Positions 11,431 through 23,000 of a stretch of 64,000 nt of DNA are shown in pieces (positions within the stretch are counted from its first letter, which is position 1; each line of letters begins with the position of its first letter). The notes under the pieces were generated by a model that saw only the letters and a program-made list of their open reading frames with translations, ran no database searches and was not told where the DNA came from. The position numbers and the translations under genes are program-made. Source of the stretch: Odontesthes bonariensis (taxonomy: Eukaryota > Chordata > Actinopteri > Atheriniformes > Atherinopsidae); the NCBI RefSeq assembly GCF_027942865.1, contig NC_134524.1, forward strand, positions 5,974,536 to 6,038,535, written 5' to 3'.

Positions 11431-12040
11431 AACACTTTAAATTCAGAGGAACTAGAAAGTTTCATATCAGCGTGAGATCATACATTTACTGGCAAATCTT
11501 TTTTGCAGAATGAGTTCATCCTCACTTCCTTCTTCTTCACAAAACTCTGCACGCAGCAATGAGTTTGACCACAGAACACTTCGACACCTCCTCGCTCATT
11601 CAAAATACGCAAAACTAAATACGTAAAACACAAAAGATGACACATGACTGGTTATTTTAAGTAATCATTTCAGTGCACGTTGAAGCAAAAAAGTTGCCGA
11701 TATATGGTGTGGATGCATGACTTTTTTTTACTTTCATTCATTTTTACAGAACTTTTAAAGCATCAGTGCAACCCAGAGTAATCTTTTAAACAATGGAAGC
11801 AGCTGCAGAGATGCATCTTTGGCTTTCTTTGCTGATGAACTAATCCAAAGTTTTGTCATTTAATATGTTGTGGAGACAAAGTGTAAGGATAAACATCATA
11901 TAGCACTAATATATAGCATATAGCAGGTGTGAGCCACAAGAATATTTGTATCCTTCCTGTCTAGTGACTGCAAATGGACAAACATGCCAAATACACTCGC
12001 AGATGATATATAAGAAATAAACTAAATATAGAACCAGCTA
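11431..12040. other. No gene seen
   Basis: AT-rich DNA with no recognised feature; a CATCCATCCATC run closes it, typical of the tail of RTE LINEs read backwards. Confidence 0.4.
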
Positions 12041-12154
12041 TACATCCATCCATCCATCATATTCCACTTATTCCAGACTGGGTTGTGGAGGAAAGATAAA
12101 CCACAGCAGCTCCTCCTGGGGGATCCCAAAGTGTTCCCAGGCCAGTTGGGATAT

Positions 12155-12243
12155 ACACTCACCGGCCACTTTATCCGGAACACCTTGCTGGTAAAAGGTT
12201 CGACCCCCTTTTGCCTTCAGAACTGCCTTAATTCTTCGTGGCA
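12155..12243 (-). mobile_element. Tc1/mariner-like element, first segment
   Basis: ACACTCACCGGCCACTTTAT followed by CTTTTGCCTTCAGAAC is a widespread fish repeat that I recognise as Tc1-like. The sequence stops after CTTCGTGGCAT and continues at 14034, so 12244-14033 is inserted DNA. Confidence 0.55.
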
Positions 12244-14033
12244 TACTGCAACTCTAAGGCATATTTTGTCAGGTTGTAAGGTTAAGCCTGATTCTTACTC
12301 GGCGCAACCGCGCAACTGTTCTGGCTCGAGAACCATTAATGACGTCATCGAAAGCGCCAGCCCCTTCACAGTTCCTTCAGCTCTTAAGCGCAGTTTGCAC
12401 CGAGTATGCGTCACATTTGCAGTTCTCTCCAGACCAGCGGGCGTCACTGTTGAGGAAACAAGCTGAAGAACCGGACGAAGAAAAACATACGAAGAAAGCA
12501 TACACAATGCCACCTGTGGTGTCACGTCAGCAACAAGACAAACTTTGTCAAATGTTGTCCTTTGGGACAACGTTGTCCCAGTGTAACTTCATAGACGTGT
12601 CGTACAGATGTTTGTAGAGGCGCACCCTCTCGGTCACCGCGGTCTCTGCAGTGTTCATGTTTCTTTTCTCTTGGTCAGCTGTTTCCGGTTGAGCTCGCGC
12701 AAAGTCAGAAAAAAAAGTTGTGTGCACGCCCTTGCGACGTGCGAGGATTTTTTAGCTTGCGACGGGGGGCGTGGCGGAATTTTGGGTCACGTGACCGTTT
12801 GCGCCATTTGCAACCAGCTAGTAAGAATGGGTCAAAGCGAGGTTGCGCCGAGTAAGAATCAGGCTCTAGTCTATCACAAGGCCGGTATACATGGCGACAT
12901 GACCAAGTATTAAGAAGCTTAGCTGCAGGTATTGAAGATAAACGAAGGCAGGTAAACTTAGGAGGGTCTAAGGTGAAGAGAGTTGCAATTTAGTTTGTTC
13001 AAGAGGGGGAGAAAGTTAAAAAGACGATAAGGAGGCACGGCAGCTTGGAGGATGTTTGTGATTGTGAGATGCAGGTAGATTTAGGAAATAAGCTTGTTGT
13101 TCCCCAGGAGATAGCCTCTACAAACTTAAGGCCTGATATAGTCTTGTGGTCTAGGAGTAGAATGAGAGTCTATTTCATAGACCTGACTGTTCCTTGGGAG
13201 GAATTAGTAGTAGAAGCATACGAAAGGAAAAAGCAGCAGAGCAGCGAAGATGGAAAGTTAGAATCTGTCCAGTGGAAGTAGGATGTAGAGGAATTGTTGC
13301 AAAGTCTGTTGTCTCATTGTTGAGGGAGCTGGGTGTAAGTGGACAGAGTGTGAGGAAAATAGTGAAGGAAGTGTCAGATGGGGCAGTGAAGTCCAGTCAG
13401 TGGATTTGGATAAGAAGAAGCAATAGCAACTGGGGGCCCAGCAGGGGGGGCACTTAGGGTAAACAGACTTTTGGAAGAAGCAAGGAAGAAATTTCAGGAT
13501 ATTTAAGTGGAGGGTGTGGCCCATGTGAGCCTTTTGAAACCAGGCGGCCATTTTGGGTGAGTTGGCTTTGAGTGAGTTGTATGGCTTTGTTTTTGCTGGC
13601 ATTTTTGCTGATTATAGGACTGTTTAGGTGAGTTTGTCTGCTGAATCTGCTAGTGTGTCTTGTCCTGCCTCCACCTCTGGAACCCTCTATATTTTCATTA
13701 CCCTCTACCCGAACCAGGGTTTGAATCCCATTCCTACTTATCTTTACTTCTTTTATTTCTCCCCCTACCCGAACCAGGGTTTGCATCCCCACCCCGCTGT
13801 GACTGGTGTGCAGTTGGGGAGAGGCTGGGGTAGCTTGTGGTCATTGTCTAGCCTCCTGGAGGTGTCGTGGGCCCAACTAGATCAAACGTTGATGTAAGGA
13901 GGTTCCCACCTGATGACCCCAATGATATGTTAGTCAGCACTCCTCACTGATCTATATAGGGAGTATAGGGAATTATTCACTGAGTCTGGTCCATTTTTTT
14001 TCCCTTTAGCACATGTTTCTTGTGTTTACCTTG
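12244..14033 (+). mobile_element. 1.8-kb insertion in the Tc1-like element, carrying a retrotransposon C-terminal fragment
   Basis: The two halves of the host element (12155-12243 and 14034-14300) adjoin in their usual arrangement once this DNA is removed. The insert contains a non-LTR retrotransposon coding remnant at 12881-13457 and a non-coding remainder with a repeated CTACCCGAACCAGGGTTTG motif (around 13710 and 13767). Exact ends and target duplication are not resolved. Confidence 0.5.
12881..13457 (+). pseudogene. Retrotransposon C-terminal fragment with PD-(D/E)XK-like motif (R2/NeSL-like)
   Basis: The frame opens RYTWRHDQVLRSLA, passes one stop, then reads LRPDIVLW followed by YFIDLTVPWEE and AYERKK. 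It shifts frame near 13255 and continues VEVGCRG, KSVVSLLRELG and SSQWIWIRR. RPD, then a second acidic residue in IDLTVP, resembles the restriction-like endonuclease of R2/NeSL-type non-LTR elements. Reverse transcriptase is absent. One stop and one frameshift make it dead. The clade is recalled from similar fish sequences and remains tentative. Confidence 0.5.
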
Positions 14034-14300
14034 AATCAACAAGGTGTTGGAAACATTCCTCAGAGATTTTGCTCCATATTGACTGGGAGCATCACGCAGT
14101 TGCTGCAGATCTGTCGGCTGCATCTATGATGCCAGATACTCTGTTGGATTGAGATCTGATGACTGTGGAGGCCGTTGGAGTCCAGGGAACTCATTGAGAT
14201 GTTCAAGAAACCAGTTTGAGATGATATGAGCTTTGTGACATGGTGCATTATCCTGCTGGAAGTAGCCACCAGAAGATGGGTCATAAAAGGATGGATATAT
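14034..14300 (-). mobile_element. Tc1/mariner-like element, second segment
   Basis: Continues the element broken at 12243 (TCAACAAGGTGTTGGAAAC onward). On the minus strand it contains a transposase-like stretch with DNAPCHKAHI-type wording (CATTATCCTGC, GTGACATGG on the plus strand). The remaining ends are missing. Confidence 0.5.
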
Positions 14301-14537
14301 CTATATATATGCATTTATATATGTATATACAAGGGCTGTCAAAATTAATTAATATACACAAAAAAATCAAAGTCAAAAAATCATTTTTGGACACGTTTGG
14401 ACATTGGAAAAGCTTGGAAGTTTGGATATTTGGACCTGGATGATTGCAACCTCATGGCATGGACTTGGAGAAGACGCACAAAGTTCGTGAGTAAATGCGA
14501 CACTTTGTTGGAATGAGCAGAGACACTGAGCTGCAAT

Positions 14538-16270
14538 GTGAAACTTTGTACTGGACTATTATCTGTTGGATCTACTGAAACGAATTTTGTGTTGAAAATG
14601 GAGGAACAGGAAGACGTTCAAAAAGAAAGAGAACTCTTTAATTTGATTAAAAGGCGCAGAGCCAAACTTGGCGTCCTGACAAGAAAAAGAAATGACATTC
14701 ATGCCCTAATTGATGCTGGAGAATCAAAAACCTCCATAGATGAGCATATGCAAACGTTTAAAAATTATTTAGCGGAGTTTATGGACTTGCAATCTTCAGT
14801 TCAAAGTCTGCTAAACGATGACGAAAAGGAAACTGATCACGGTGATGGGTATGAACCTAAGCTGATCTGCTTTAAAGAATTTTTGGATGAAATTGAAACT
14901 TGGATGAATGGTGACCCTGTGCAGGAGGGCGAATTGTATTCAGTTTCTGGCGCTGAAGCAAAGGCGGCATCTCATGATGGTGACATTGGGCCGGATGATA
15001 GGTCTCTCAAACAAATGGCAAGGTTTCTGTAATATTATCTGAGACCGCAGCTAAACCACTCAGCAAAGCTGCTAGTAAAGCGCCATGTAATGTCAGTAAA
15101 GCTGCTAGTAAAGCGCCAAGTAATGTCAGTTAAGCTTCTAGTGCGTGGAGTAAAAGCTCCCGTGCAGCTTCAATGGCGCTGATGGAAGCCGAGGTGGAAA
15201 GAGCCGTTCTGAAAGCGGAGGTGGACGCGCTGCAAGAAAAACATGCGCTCGAACTGGAAGAAGTTCAATTAAAAGCCAGGAAAGAAGCATTGGCTTTAAG
15301 AACTAAGTTGGTAAAGGCGGATGCAAAAATGCAAATTTACACCTCTCCGCAGGATAAGAAAAGTCATGATTCCAGCACTGAAGATGAAAAGAATGCATCG
15401 GATTCTGCAACATCTACTGAGTTTATACCTGTTGCTACAGCTCAAAAGACTCCAAGAAAACAGAAACCATTGTCAGCTCCTTCACCCGTACCAATGCCCC
15501 AAGAGACACCTGCCAATGTAACATTAAAAGTGAAACCAGAAGGGGAAAGCCCAAAGCACATCTCTTCTCAGGTTGATGTCCATAGCAGTGCTTTAACAGA
15601 GATCATGAAAAAACAGAATGAAATCACTGAGATGCTGGTAAAACAGCAGAGACTTTCACTTCTCCCATCTGTAGAAATTCCTATTTTTAGTGGTGACCAT
15701 TTGTATTTTAGATCCTTTCTTAAGGCATTTGAGGAAGGAATAGAAACCAAAACGGACAACATGCAGGATAGGCTTTATTATTTAGAGCAGTTTACCACAG
15801 GACAGCCTAGAATTTTGGTTAGAAGTTGTATGCACATGAGTCCACAAACTGCTTATGTGGAAGCAAAAAGACAGCTTGAGTGGAACTTTGGTAACAGAGC
15901 AAAAATAACATCTGCATTTATAGATAAGGCTCTGAACTGGTCAGTTTTAAAGTCCGATGATGCTGCAGCTTTAAGAGCTTATACATTCTTTTTAAGAAGC
16001 TGCTTCAACACAATGGATGAAGCTGGGTTTATTGATGAGCTTGTAAATTCAACCAATATGAGGATTCGTTTCGAAGTTGCCTTTTAGACTTCGTGATAAA
16101 TGGCGATTAATTGTGGTTGACAAAGCAGAGAAGTCCGATCGTAGAGCAAATTTTAAAGATCTTCTTAATTTTATGGAAAAACAAACAAAAGCTGCGTTAG
16201 ATCCCGTTTTTGGGGAGAGTCAAAATCCAAATGATATATCCAAGAAAGGCCGTGGGTGGCAGCAGGTGGT
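14538..16270 (+). pseudogene. BEL/Pao retrotransposon gag, broken
   Basis: Three consecutive plus-strand pieces (14538-15032, 15173-16087, 16077-16304) form one former gag. The first part is charged and helical. The second has a coiled-coil stretch rich in E, A and K, then the diagnostic block around residues 165-260: VEIPIFSGDHLYFRSF, DRLYYLEQ, GQPRILVRSC and EAKRQLEWNFG. This is the BEL/Pao gag-like (DUF1759) region. The third continues LPFRLRDKWR and NFMEKQTKAALDPVFG. A frameshift near 15030, a stop at about 15138 and a frameshift near 16080 disable it. No protease, reverse transcriptase or zinc knuckle follows. Confidence 0.8.
15062..15127 (+). repeat. Two 33-bp tandem units inside the gag relic
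   Basis: Units at 15062-15094 and 15095-15127 encode repeated SKAASKAP residues, so the duplication kept the frame before the downstream stop arose. Confidence 0.75.
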
Positions 16271-16690
16271 TGTGTTCTTGACTTGCATGCACTTCAGTTG
16301 TTAAAATATATGTAGTTTATTTTTTCTCTTACCATCAAAAAAAATATGAACAAAACAATAACAAAAAATTCTTACGATTTAGATGAAAACGAAAGTTAAC
16401 TTATTTGAAATGAATAAGATCTGAAAGTGGTCAAAAAATCATTTCACCACCACCTCCCATCCTCACACCAGACATTTGACCAACAAAAAAGAGCCCCTGG
16501 TGTGTTCTTAATCTGTTTGATTAATGGGCGGGTCCAAAAGTCACCAAAATAATTTAAACAATCTCAAATACAAAATGAACCCCAGATCTTGACTCCAAAT
16601 CAACCAAAGTAAATTCCAATATCCCAAAGAAAACCAAACCGATAGAACCCAAGACTAAGAAACATAAATGGCCACAACACACACACAAAC

Positions 16691-16816
<126 letters not shown>

Positions 16817-17376
16817 TAATGCGTGAAATTTGACATCTTATAGAACATGGTCACGTTAATCTTTGATTTTGTGTAAAAAGGGTCAATTTCCTTTAACTAA
16901 TCAGATAAAGTCATATAGTTATCAATCATAAATTACAGGCAGTGGTTTTGGTGCAAGTTTAGAGCAAAATGAGGACATGTAGCCTCCATGTTTTGAAGTG
17001 TTTCAACATTAAAAGATCATCATAATTTCTGCTCATCGACCTAAAGTGTAAAACACACAGCAGCACAATATACCTGTTTCATACATTCCACAAGTACAAG
17101 AAATAAGACTGTAGATTTATCTGTAGCAGGGTGCATGTGTGGTTCATCAATGTGAGCACAAAGGTTAACTCAAAAATCCTTTAAAGCAGTTTATTTTAAC
17201 GCAGGAAAGAAGGCTCGAACTTTACATGTAACAGGATGAATTGTTTGACAAGAGAAACATTAAAGTCACTTTTTGCATTGGCACTAAAGCCTGAACGTTT
17301 ACGTCATAAACACTCTATTCATGTTATGGACTGTGTTTTTCAGTGCATTTTGTCAGTTTTTTTTCATACAGATTTC

Positions 17377-17382
17377 TTTATT
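17377..17382 (-). terminator. Candidate polyadenylation signal of gene B
   Basis: AATAAA on the minus strand, 113 bases after the gene B stop codon. Confidence 0.5.
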
Positions 17383-17494
17383 GATCTGCAAGAAAGCAAA
17401 AAAAACGATGCAGGATTATTCAACAGCTGTGGAAGATCTATGAGAATCTATTAAGTAAGGTTCTGCTGTCACTGCTGCTGGTATAAATCTGATT

Positions 17495-20027
17495 TCATTG
17501 CTGCACGATTACCAAGAGCCGTCCCGGGTTTACGTCAGAATGAATCATCTCATCAGCTGCAGGAACTGATGTTCCTGTGAATGAAGAGATTACATTAATG
17601 CGTTTGAGATGACAGTCTCAGTCCAAACTGGTAAAGTAGTGATTTACACAGTGAAACCACAGTAAAATCACAGTATCACAGTATCAATATTCGCGTCTGA
17701 TGAACGCAGACAGAGCATTGCACCGGTTTAAAGACCAACCTGTCTCTTTCTTGTGGTGGAGCACCTGTGCATACAGCAGAGAGTCATCTAAAACAAAAGC
17801 CACATGTCAGCTTTTATTCGTTTCCTCTTATTTATAGTATCTTTATTCTCATTACTAGGATCCAACTGTCATGTTTAAAACAACCCTGTCACCTGGAAAA
17901 TATCCTGCCATTTCATATTTTCAGGAAACCACACTTACAGACAATATCTAGAGTCTTTATTTTTTTGCTTTTAAAACAAATACAAAAGCAACTTTTGACT
18001 CACACTAGAAAAGAAATCAGTCTTACCAAGTATATTTGTCTCATTTCTAGTCAAAATATCTCATTACACTTGATATAAGACACAACTGCCTAACAATCTG
18101 GAATATCTTGTTAAATGAAAAAGTCTTGAAAACAAATTGTGTTGAGTCACATATCATATGAAACAAGCTTTTTTTTTTACATTTGAAGAGGTTTTTAAGC
18201 TAATTTCAAGATCACTTTTATCTCAAAAGTCCCAAAAATCACATCTTATTTCAAGAAATCTTGACAAGCCGATTTTCACTGGGAAAAGGATTTTTTGCTT
18301 ATTTCAAGCAAAAACGTCTCGTATTTGTTGTTTTTTTTACTTATTTTTGGAGGGGCATTTTTTCCAGGGAATTATGTGATTAAGCACAGTTTAAGAGGTG
18401 ATGATAAACATTTCATCAGTTTTAAAGTGTTTTCTTAAATCCCAGTTTTCCAAACAACTTTTCTTCTCACACAGAATCTCTAACCAAACAGGTGGAACCC
18501 CCCCCCCCATTCCCATTCAATTAAATTAGAATCAATGCTCCTTTTCACCAGCCTAACTTTCCAAATCTGTAATCTACTTCAACTCAACAAGCTCTGCCTG
18601 AAAAAGCTCCTTTTTCCATCTGGATATTGCTGTTGTTTTGGACCTTACCTGTAGATGATTCCATCTTCAATTCAGAGTAAACGGTGTTCTCCTCTGGCTT
18701 CTTATTCTTTCCTGTCACACAGATAGATTAATGCACTTTATCTGCCTTTAAAGCGCCTCAGCTGCTGTGTTTTTGATCAGCTACAACTTCACTACATAAA
18801 GCACTCACCCCTCTTAGTGATGGTTTTAAGCTCAACTGAAGAGTATGTAACATCCCCAGATTCATCTGGAAAATAATTGCAATTTTGACTCTCAGACTCA
18901 GACAATCATTTACAGGGGGGTCATAATGTGTCAGATTAACCAGTGGCAGCGAGAAAATGTATTGATTTGGTGGAAGACGGCTCTAAATGATGGAGAAACC
19001 TGTATCATGTATCATGTTTCAGCCACTTATACAGAGGATGAGCCACTTTTATTTACCTGTGAACATTTAGGGAGTTTTAAAGATCTAATAAGAAATGTTT
19101 TTACCAGTAATTTTGTTTTATCTTCCAACAAAAATGTGGAAAATGTAAACTACTAGTTTTAATAACTTGTCTGATTTAACTTTTTTTATTTTATTTTTTT
19201 TGCCAACAACTCAACTGTTATGATGCTGAATTTTGCACGCTGCACGACTCCGTTTGCAGTGTGGATCCATTTCTGGGGTCATTCCAGAGCATCTCTGGGC
19301 CCAGTATACCCATCTATCCATTTTTTATACCCGCTTAATTCCATCCCAGCGGTCATTGGCCGAGTCACGCTCACTCATAGGGTCAGTTTAGGGACACCAA
19401 TGCATGTTTTTGGACGTGGGAAGCCGGAGTACCCGGAGAGAACCCACGCACCCACGAGGAGAACATGCAAACTCCACGCAGAAAGGCTCCAGCTGGGACT
19501 TGAACCTGGAACCCTCCTTGCTGTGAGGCAACAGTGCTAACCACCACACCCTGTGCAGCCCGGCCCAATTTCTATTAGTTGAAATACTTAATAAAAATAA
19601 CTTCAACAACATTAATACATAAATGTACAAAACCCCCGAAGGGTCCATTCAGTTTACCTGTGATTGTAGAAACTGCATCATTTTCAACATTTTCCAGGTC
19701 TCTGACCGACTCATAGACACAAGCATCACCTGCGACATATGACAAATCATTTTATGAACATCTATTAGATTCAATAATCTTCCAATTCAACAAACTAGAG
19801 ATAGAAATGTAGGCTCAGAATGAACATTAATATGTCAGAAAGAGAGTTGGGGTTCATGCTAACCGTGGACAGGAGATGGGTGTTTGTTATGCTCTGCAGC
19901 AGAGCTCTGATTGGTGCTGGGAGACCTTTTGGGCCCAAAAAATGTCGTAAACACAGAAGATTTAAGAATGATGTCATGTTTGTATGCTGTAGATAATAGA
20001 GTTGTACCAACCTGATGAAGCATGAGT
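17495..20027 (-). CDS. Gene B cytoplasmic tail exons
   Basis: Seven small exons (16, 62, 72, 57, 63, 48 and 80 bases). Tyrosine motifs in order: CVYESV, VTYSSV (ITIM), TVYSEL (ITSM-like), LLYAQV (ITIM). The last exon reads MIHSDV where gene A has AVYSEV, so the final tyrosine is replaced by histidine. TGA at 17497-17495. Confidence 0.8.
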
Positions 20028-23000
20028 CTGTGAAAGATAAGGTGACGTGTTTTTAGTGCAGTAATCAGAATAAATCACTGTTAATTAGACTGTGATCAAT
20101 CTGATATGATAAGATAAATGTCTCACCCTTTGGCTGTTTGTAGAGACACAACAGTAGCAGGAAAATATTCAGTAAAACTCCACAAACCAGCCCAACGACC
20201 AGCAGAACAAGAAATGAAGAGCTTTCAGGCCTGAATGCTGATTAAATAAGTAACAGGTTTTGATTAAATGTGTGTATCCACTGTAGCAGCACTAATTAAA
20301 GTTACTAATACAGCAGTGCAAAAAGGAAAATACTATATTTTCTTTCCTCTGGTGCTTATCAAGTCCTAAAATGGATAGATACAACCTTAGATAATCAGCA
20401 GGACACAGTATTGAACAATCAATTATTCTCCATGATTCCACCACCCAGCTTCAGCTGTCGGACAGACGGCCTCACATCTGACTCCAGAACACTTTTGGTA
20501 TCCAGAGGAGTTCATGGTGGACTCAATGGCTGCAAGGTGCCCAGGTCCTGTGGCTGCAGAACCAGCCCAGATCATCAGCCCTCCACCACCGTGCTTGACA
20601 GCTGGTGTGAGGTGTTTGTGCTGATATGCTGTCTTTGCTTTCCTCCAAACGTGCTGCTGTGCATTATGAGCAAACATCTCCACTTTGGTCTGGTCTGTCC
20701 AAAGGACATTGTTCCAGAAGTCTTGTGGTTTGTTCAGATGCAGCTTTGCAAACCTAAGCTGTACTGCCATGTTCTTTTTAGAGAGAAGAGGCTTTCTCCT
20801 GCAGCCCTTCCACACAAGCCATACTTGTTCAGTCTGTTTCTAACTGTGCTGTCATGACCTTTAACCTTTAACATGCTAACTGAGGGCTGTAGAGTCTGAG
20901 ATGTAGCTCTTGGGTTTCTGGCCTTGGGGTGACCTTTAACCTTTAACATGCTGTTGAGGCCCGCAGAGTCTGAGATGTAGCTCTTGGGTTTCTGACCTTG
21001 GGGTGACCTTTAACCTTTAACATGCTAACTGAAGCCTGCAGAGTCTGAGATGTGGCTGTTGGGTTTTTGACCTTGGGGTGACCTTTAACCTTTAACAGCT
21101 AGCTGAGGCCTGCAGAGTCAAAGATGTGGCTCTTGGGTTTTTGACCTTGGGGTGACCTTTAACCTTTAACATGCTAGCTGAGGCCTGCAGAGTCTGAGAT
21201 GTGGCTTTTTGGGTTTTTGACCTTGGGGTGACCTTTAACCTTTAACATGCTAGCTGAGACCTGCAGAGTCTGAGATGTGGCTCTTGGGTTTTTGACCTTG
21301 GGGTGACCTTTAACCTTTAACATGCTAGCTGAGGCTTGCAGAGTCTGAGATGTAGCTTTTTGGGTTTCTGACCTTGGGGTGACCTTGCTGGGACGTCCAC
21401 TCCTGGGAAGATTGACAGCTGTCCTGAATGTTTTCCACTTGTGAATAATCTTTCTCTCTGTAGAACGATGGACTCCAGATAATTTGGAAACGGCCTTATA
21501 ACCCTTCCCAGATTGATAGGCAGCAACAGCTGCTTCTCTAAGATCGGTGCTGATGTCTTTCCTCCTTGGCATCGTGTTGACAAACAACTGAATGCTACAG
21601 AGCAGCAGAACCTCTGCTTTACAGAGGTGCTCACACCTGCTAATGATCAGCCAAAGCAGTATATTATGAGATTATGAGCACATGGCTGCTACATAGACTC
21701 TGTATTCCTGATGAAGCAGTCAGGGTTAACTTTGTTTTTCACACACTGCTTCGGTTTAGTTTCAGCTGAATAAATGACGAAACGCTGCAATAAGTCATGA
21801 TTGGTGGTTCATCTGAGGTTGTATTTCCCTCATTTTAAGACCTGTTAAGAACCAGATGATTTCTTTATTATGTCCTGATACATAAAACCTCTGAATTTAA
21901 AGGGGGTCGGCTTCCTTTTCACAAGACTGCGATACCAATAACAACTTGTTTTACTCACAGTTTACTGCCATCCAAGTCTGCAGAGACTCTTTTCCTGAGT
22001 ACTGACACCGATAGAAGCCTTCGTCTGACTCTGAAACCGGAGCGATAATCATCTCCTCTCTGGTATCGTTTTGCACGAGTTTCTCATTTTTGTAGAAAAA
22101 CACATCGGAAAGAAGATTTTTTTTCCTCAACTTGCAGCCAATAGTAACAGAGTCTCCCTCTCTGACAGGACGGGCGGGCGTCACCAGGATTACATCATCG
22201 GCTGTCAAACACATGTCGACATAGGTTTTAACCAATGTTTTCAGTCCCCAGGTTTGTAAAACGAGTGATAAGGAAGCATGACTTGTTCTGCCCACTGACA
22301 CACTAACTTCTGTAAACATCACCCACAAATAGGGATGCACCGATCCGATATTTGGATCGGAGATGAAAAAAGCGATTCTGTTCACATTTTAGCAAACCAC
22401 AAACATTTAAAAGGTAATTTAATTAAAGCAGAAAATGAGTTCATACATTAATAAATTAAATATTAATTTGGAAAAGTGCTTTGCCAAAGTAGATTGCTAC
22501 AAAATACAATTTAATTTTGTTTAATATCTACGGATCTGGATTCTCTGATGATGATTTTCTCTTCTTCAAAAACCCCAAACAGCAAATTATCGTGGGGAAA
22601 AAACGTGATAGACTCACACTGGGCAGTGATGTTGACTGCGTTGCTGAATGCTGATCCAGACTCGCACCAATATACTGCATGAGTGTGCCATAAGCTTTGT
22701 ACAATACACGTTGATCCGTTCGTTTCCCCCCAGCCAGAGCAGCGTGACAGGACGCCGCCGACAGGAAACCTCCTAACTGTCCACTCAGTGGAGTTTCCCT
22801 CACATGTCAGAGACACAGAGTCATCCGCGAAGTGCTGAACTCTGTCAGGGTGCACTGTGAGAGACGCCGCTGGACGAGAATCTGAAAAAGTCAGTAAAAT
22901 GTATTTATGTGAAAGAATATGTGTCAAAAAGTGGTTGACAAAGAAAAAAAAAAGAGAGATTTTTAATCTATATAAAACGTTTTTATATTAGGGCTGGGCG

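Noticed and set aside
12083..12466. 127-codon plus-strand open frame
   Set aside because: It crosses the junction between the Tc1-like segment and the inserted DNA at 12243, so it is a composite of two elements.
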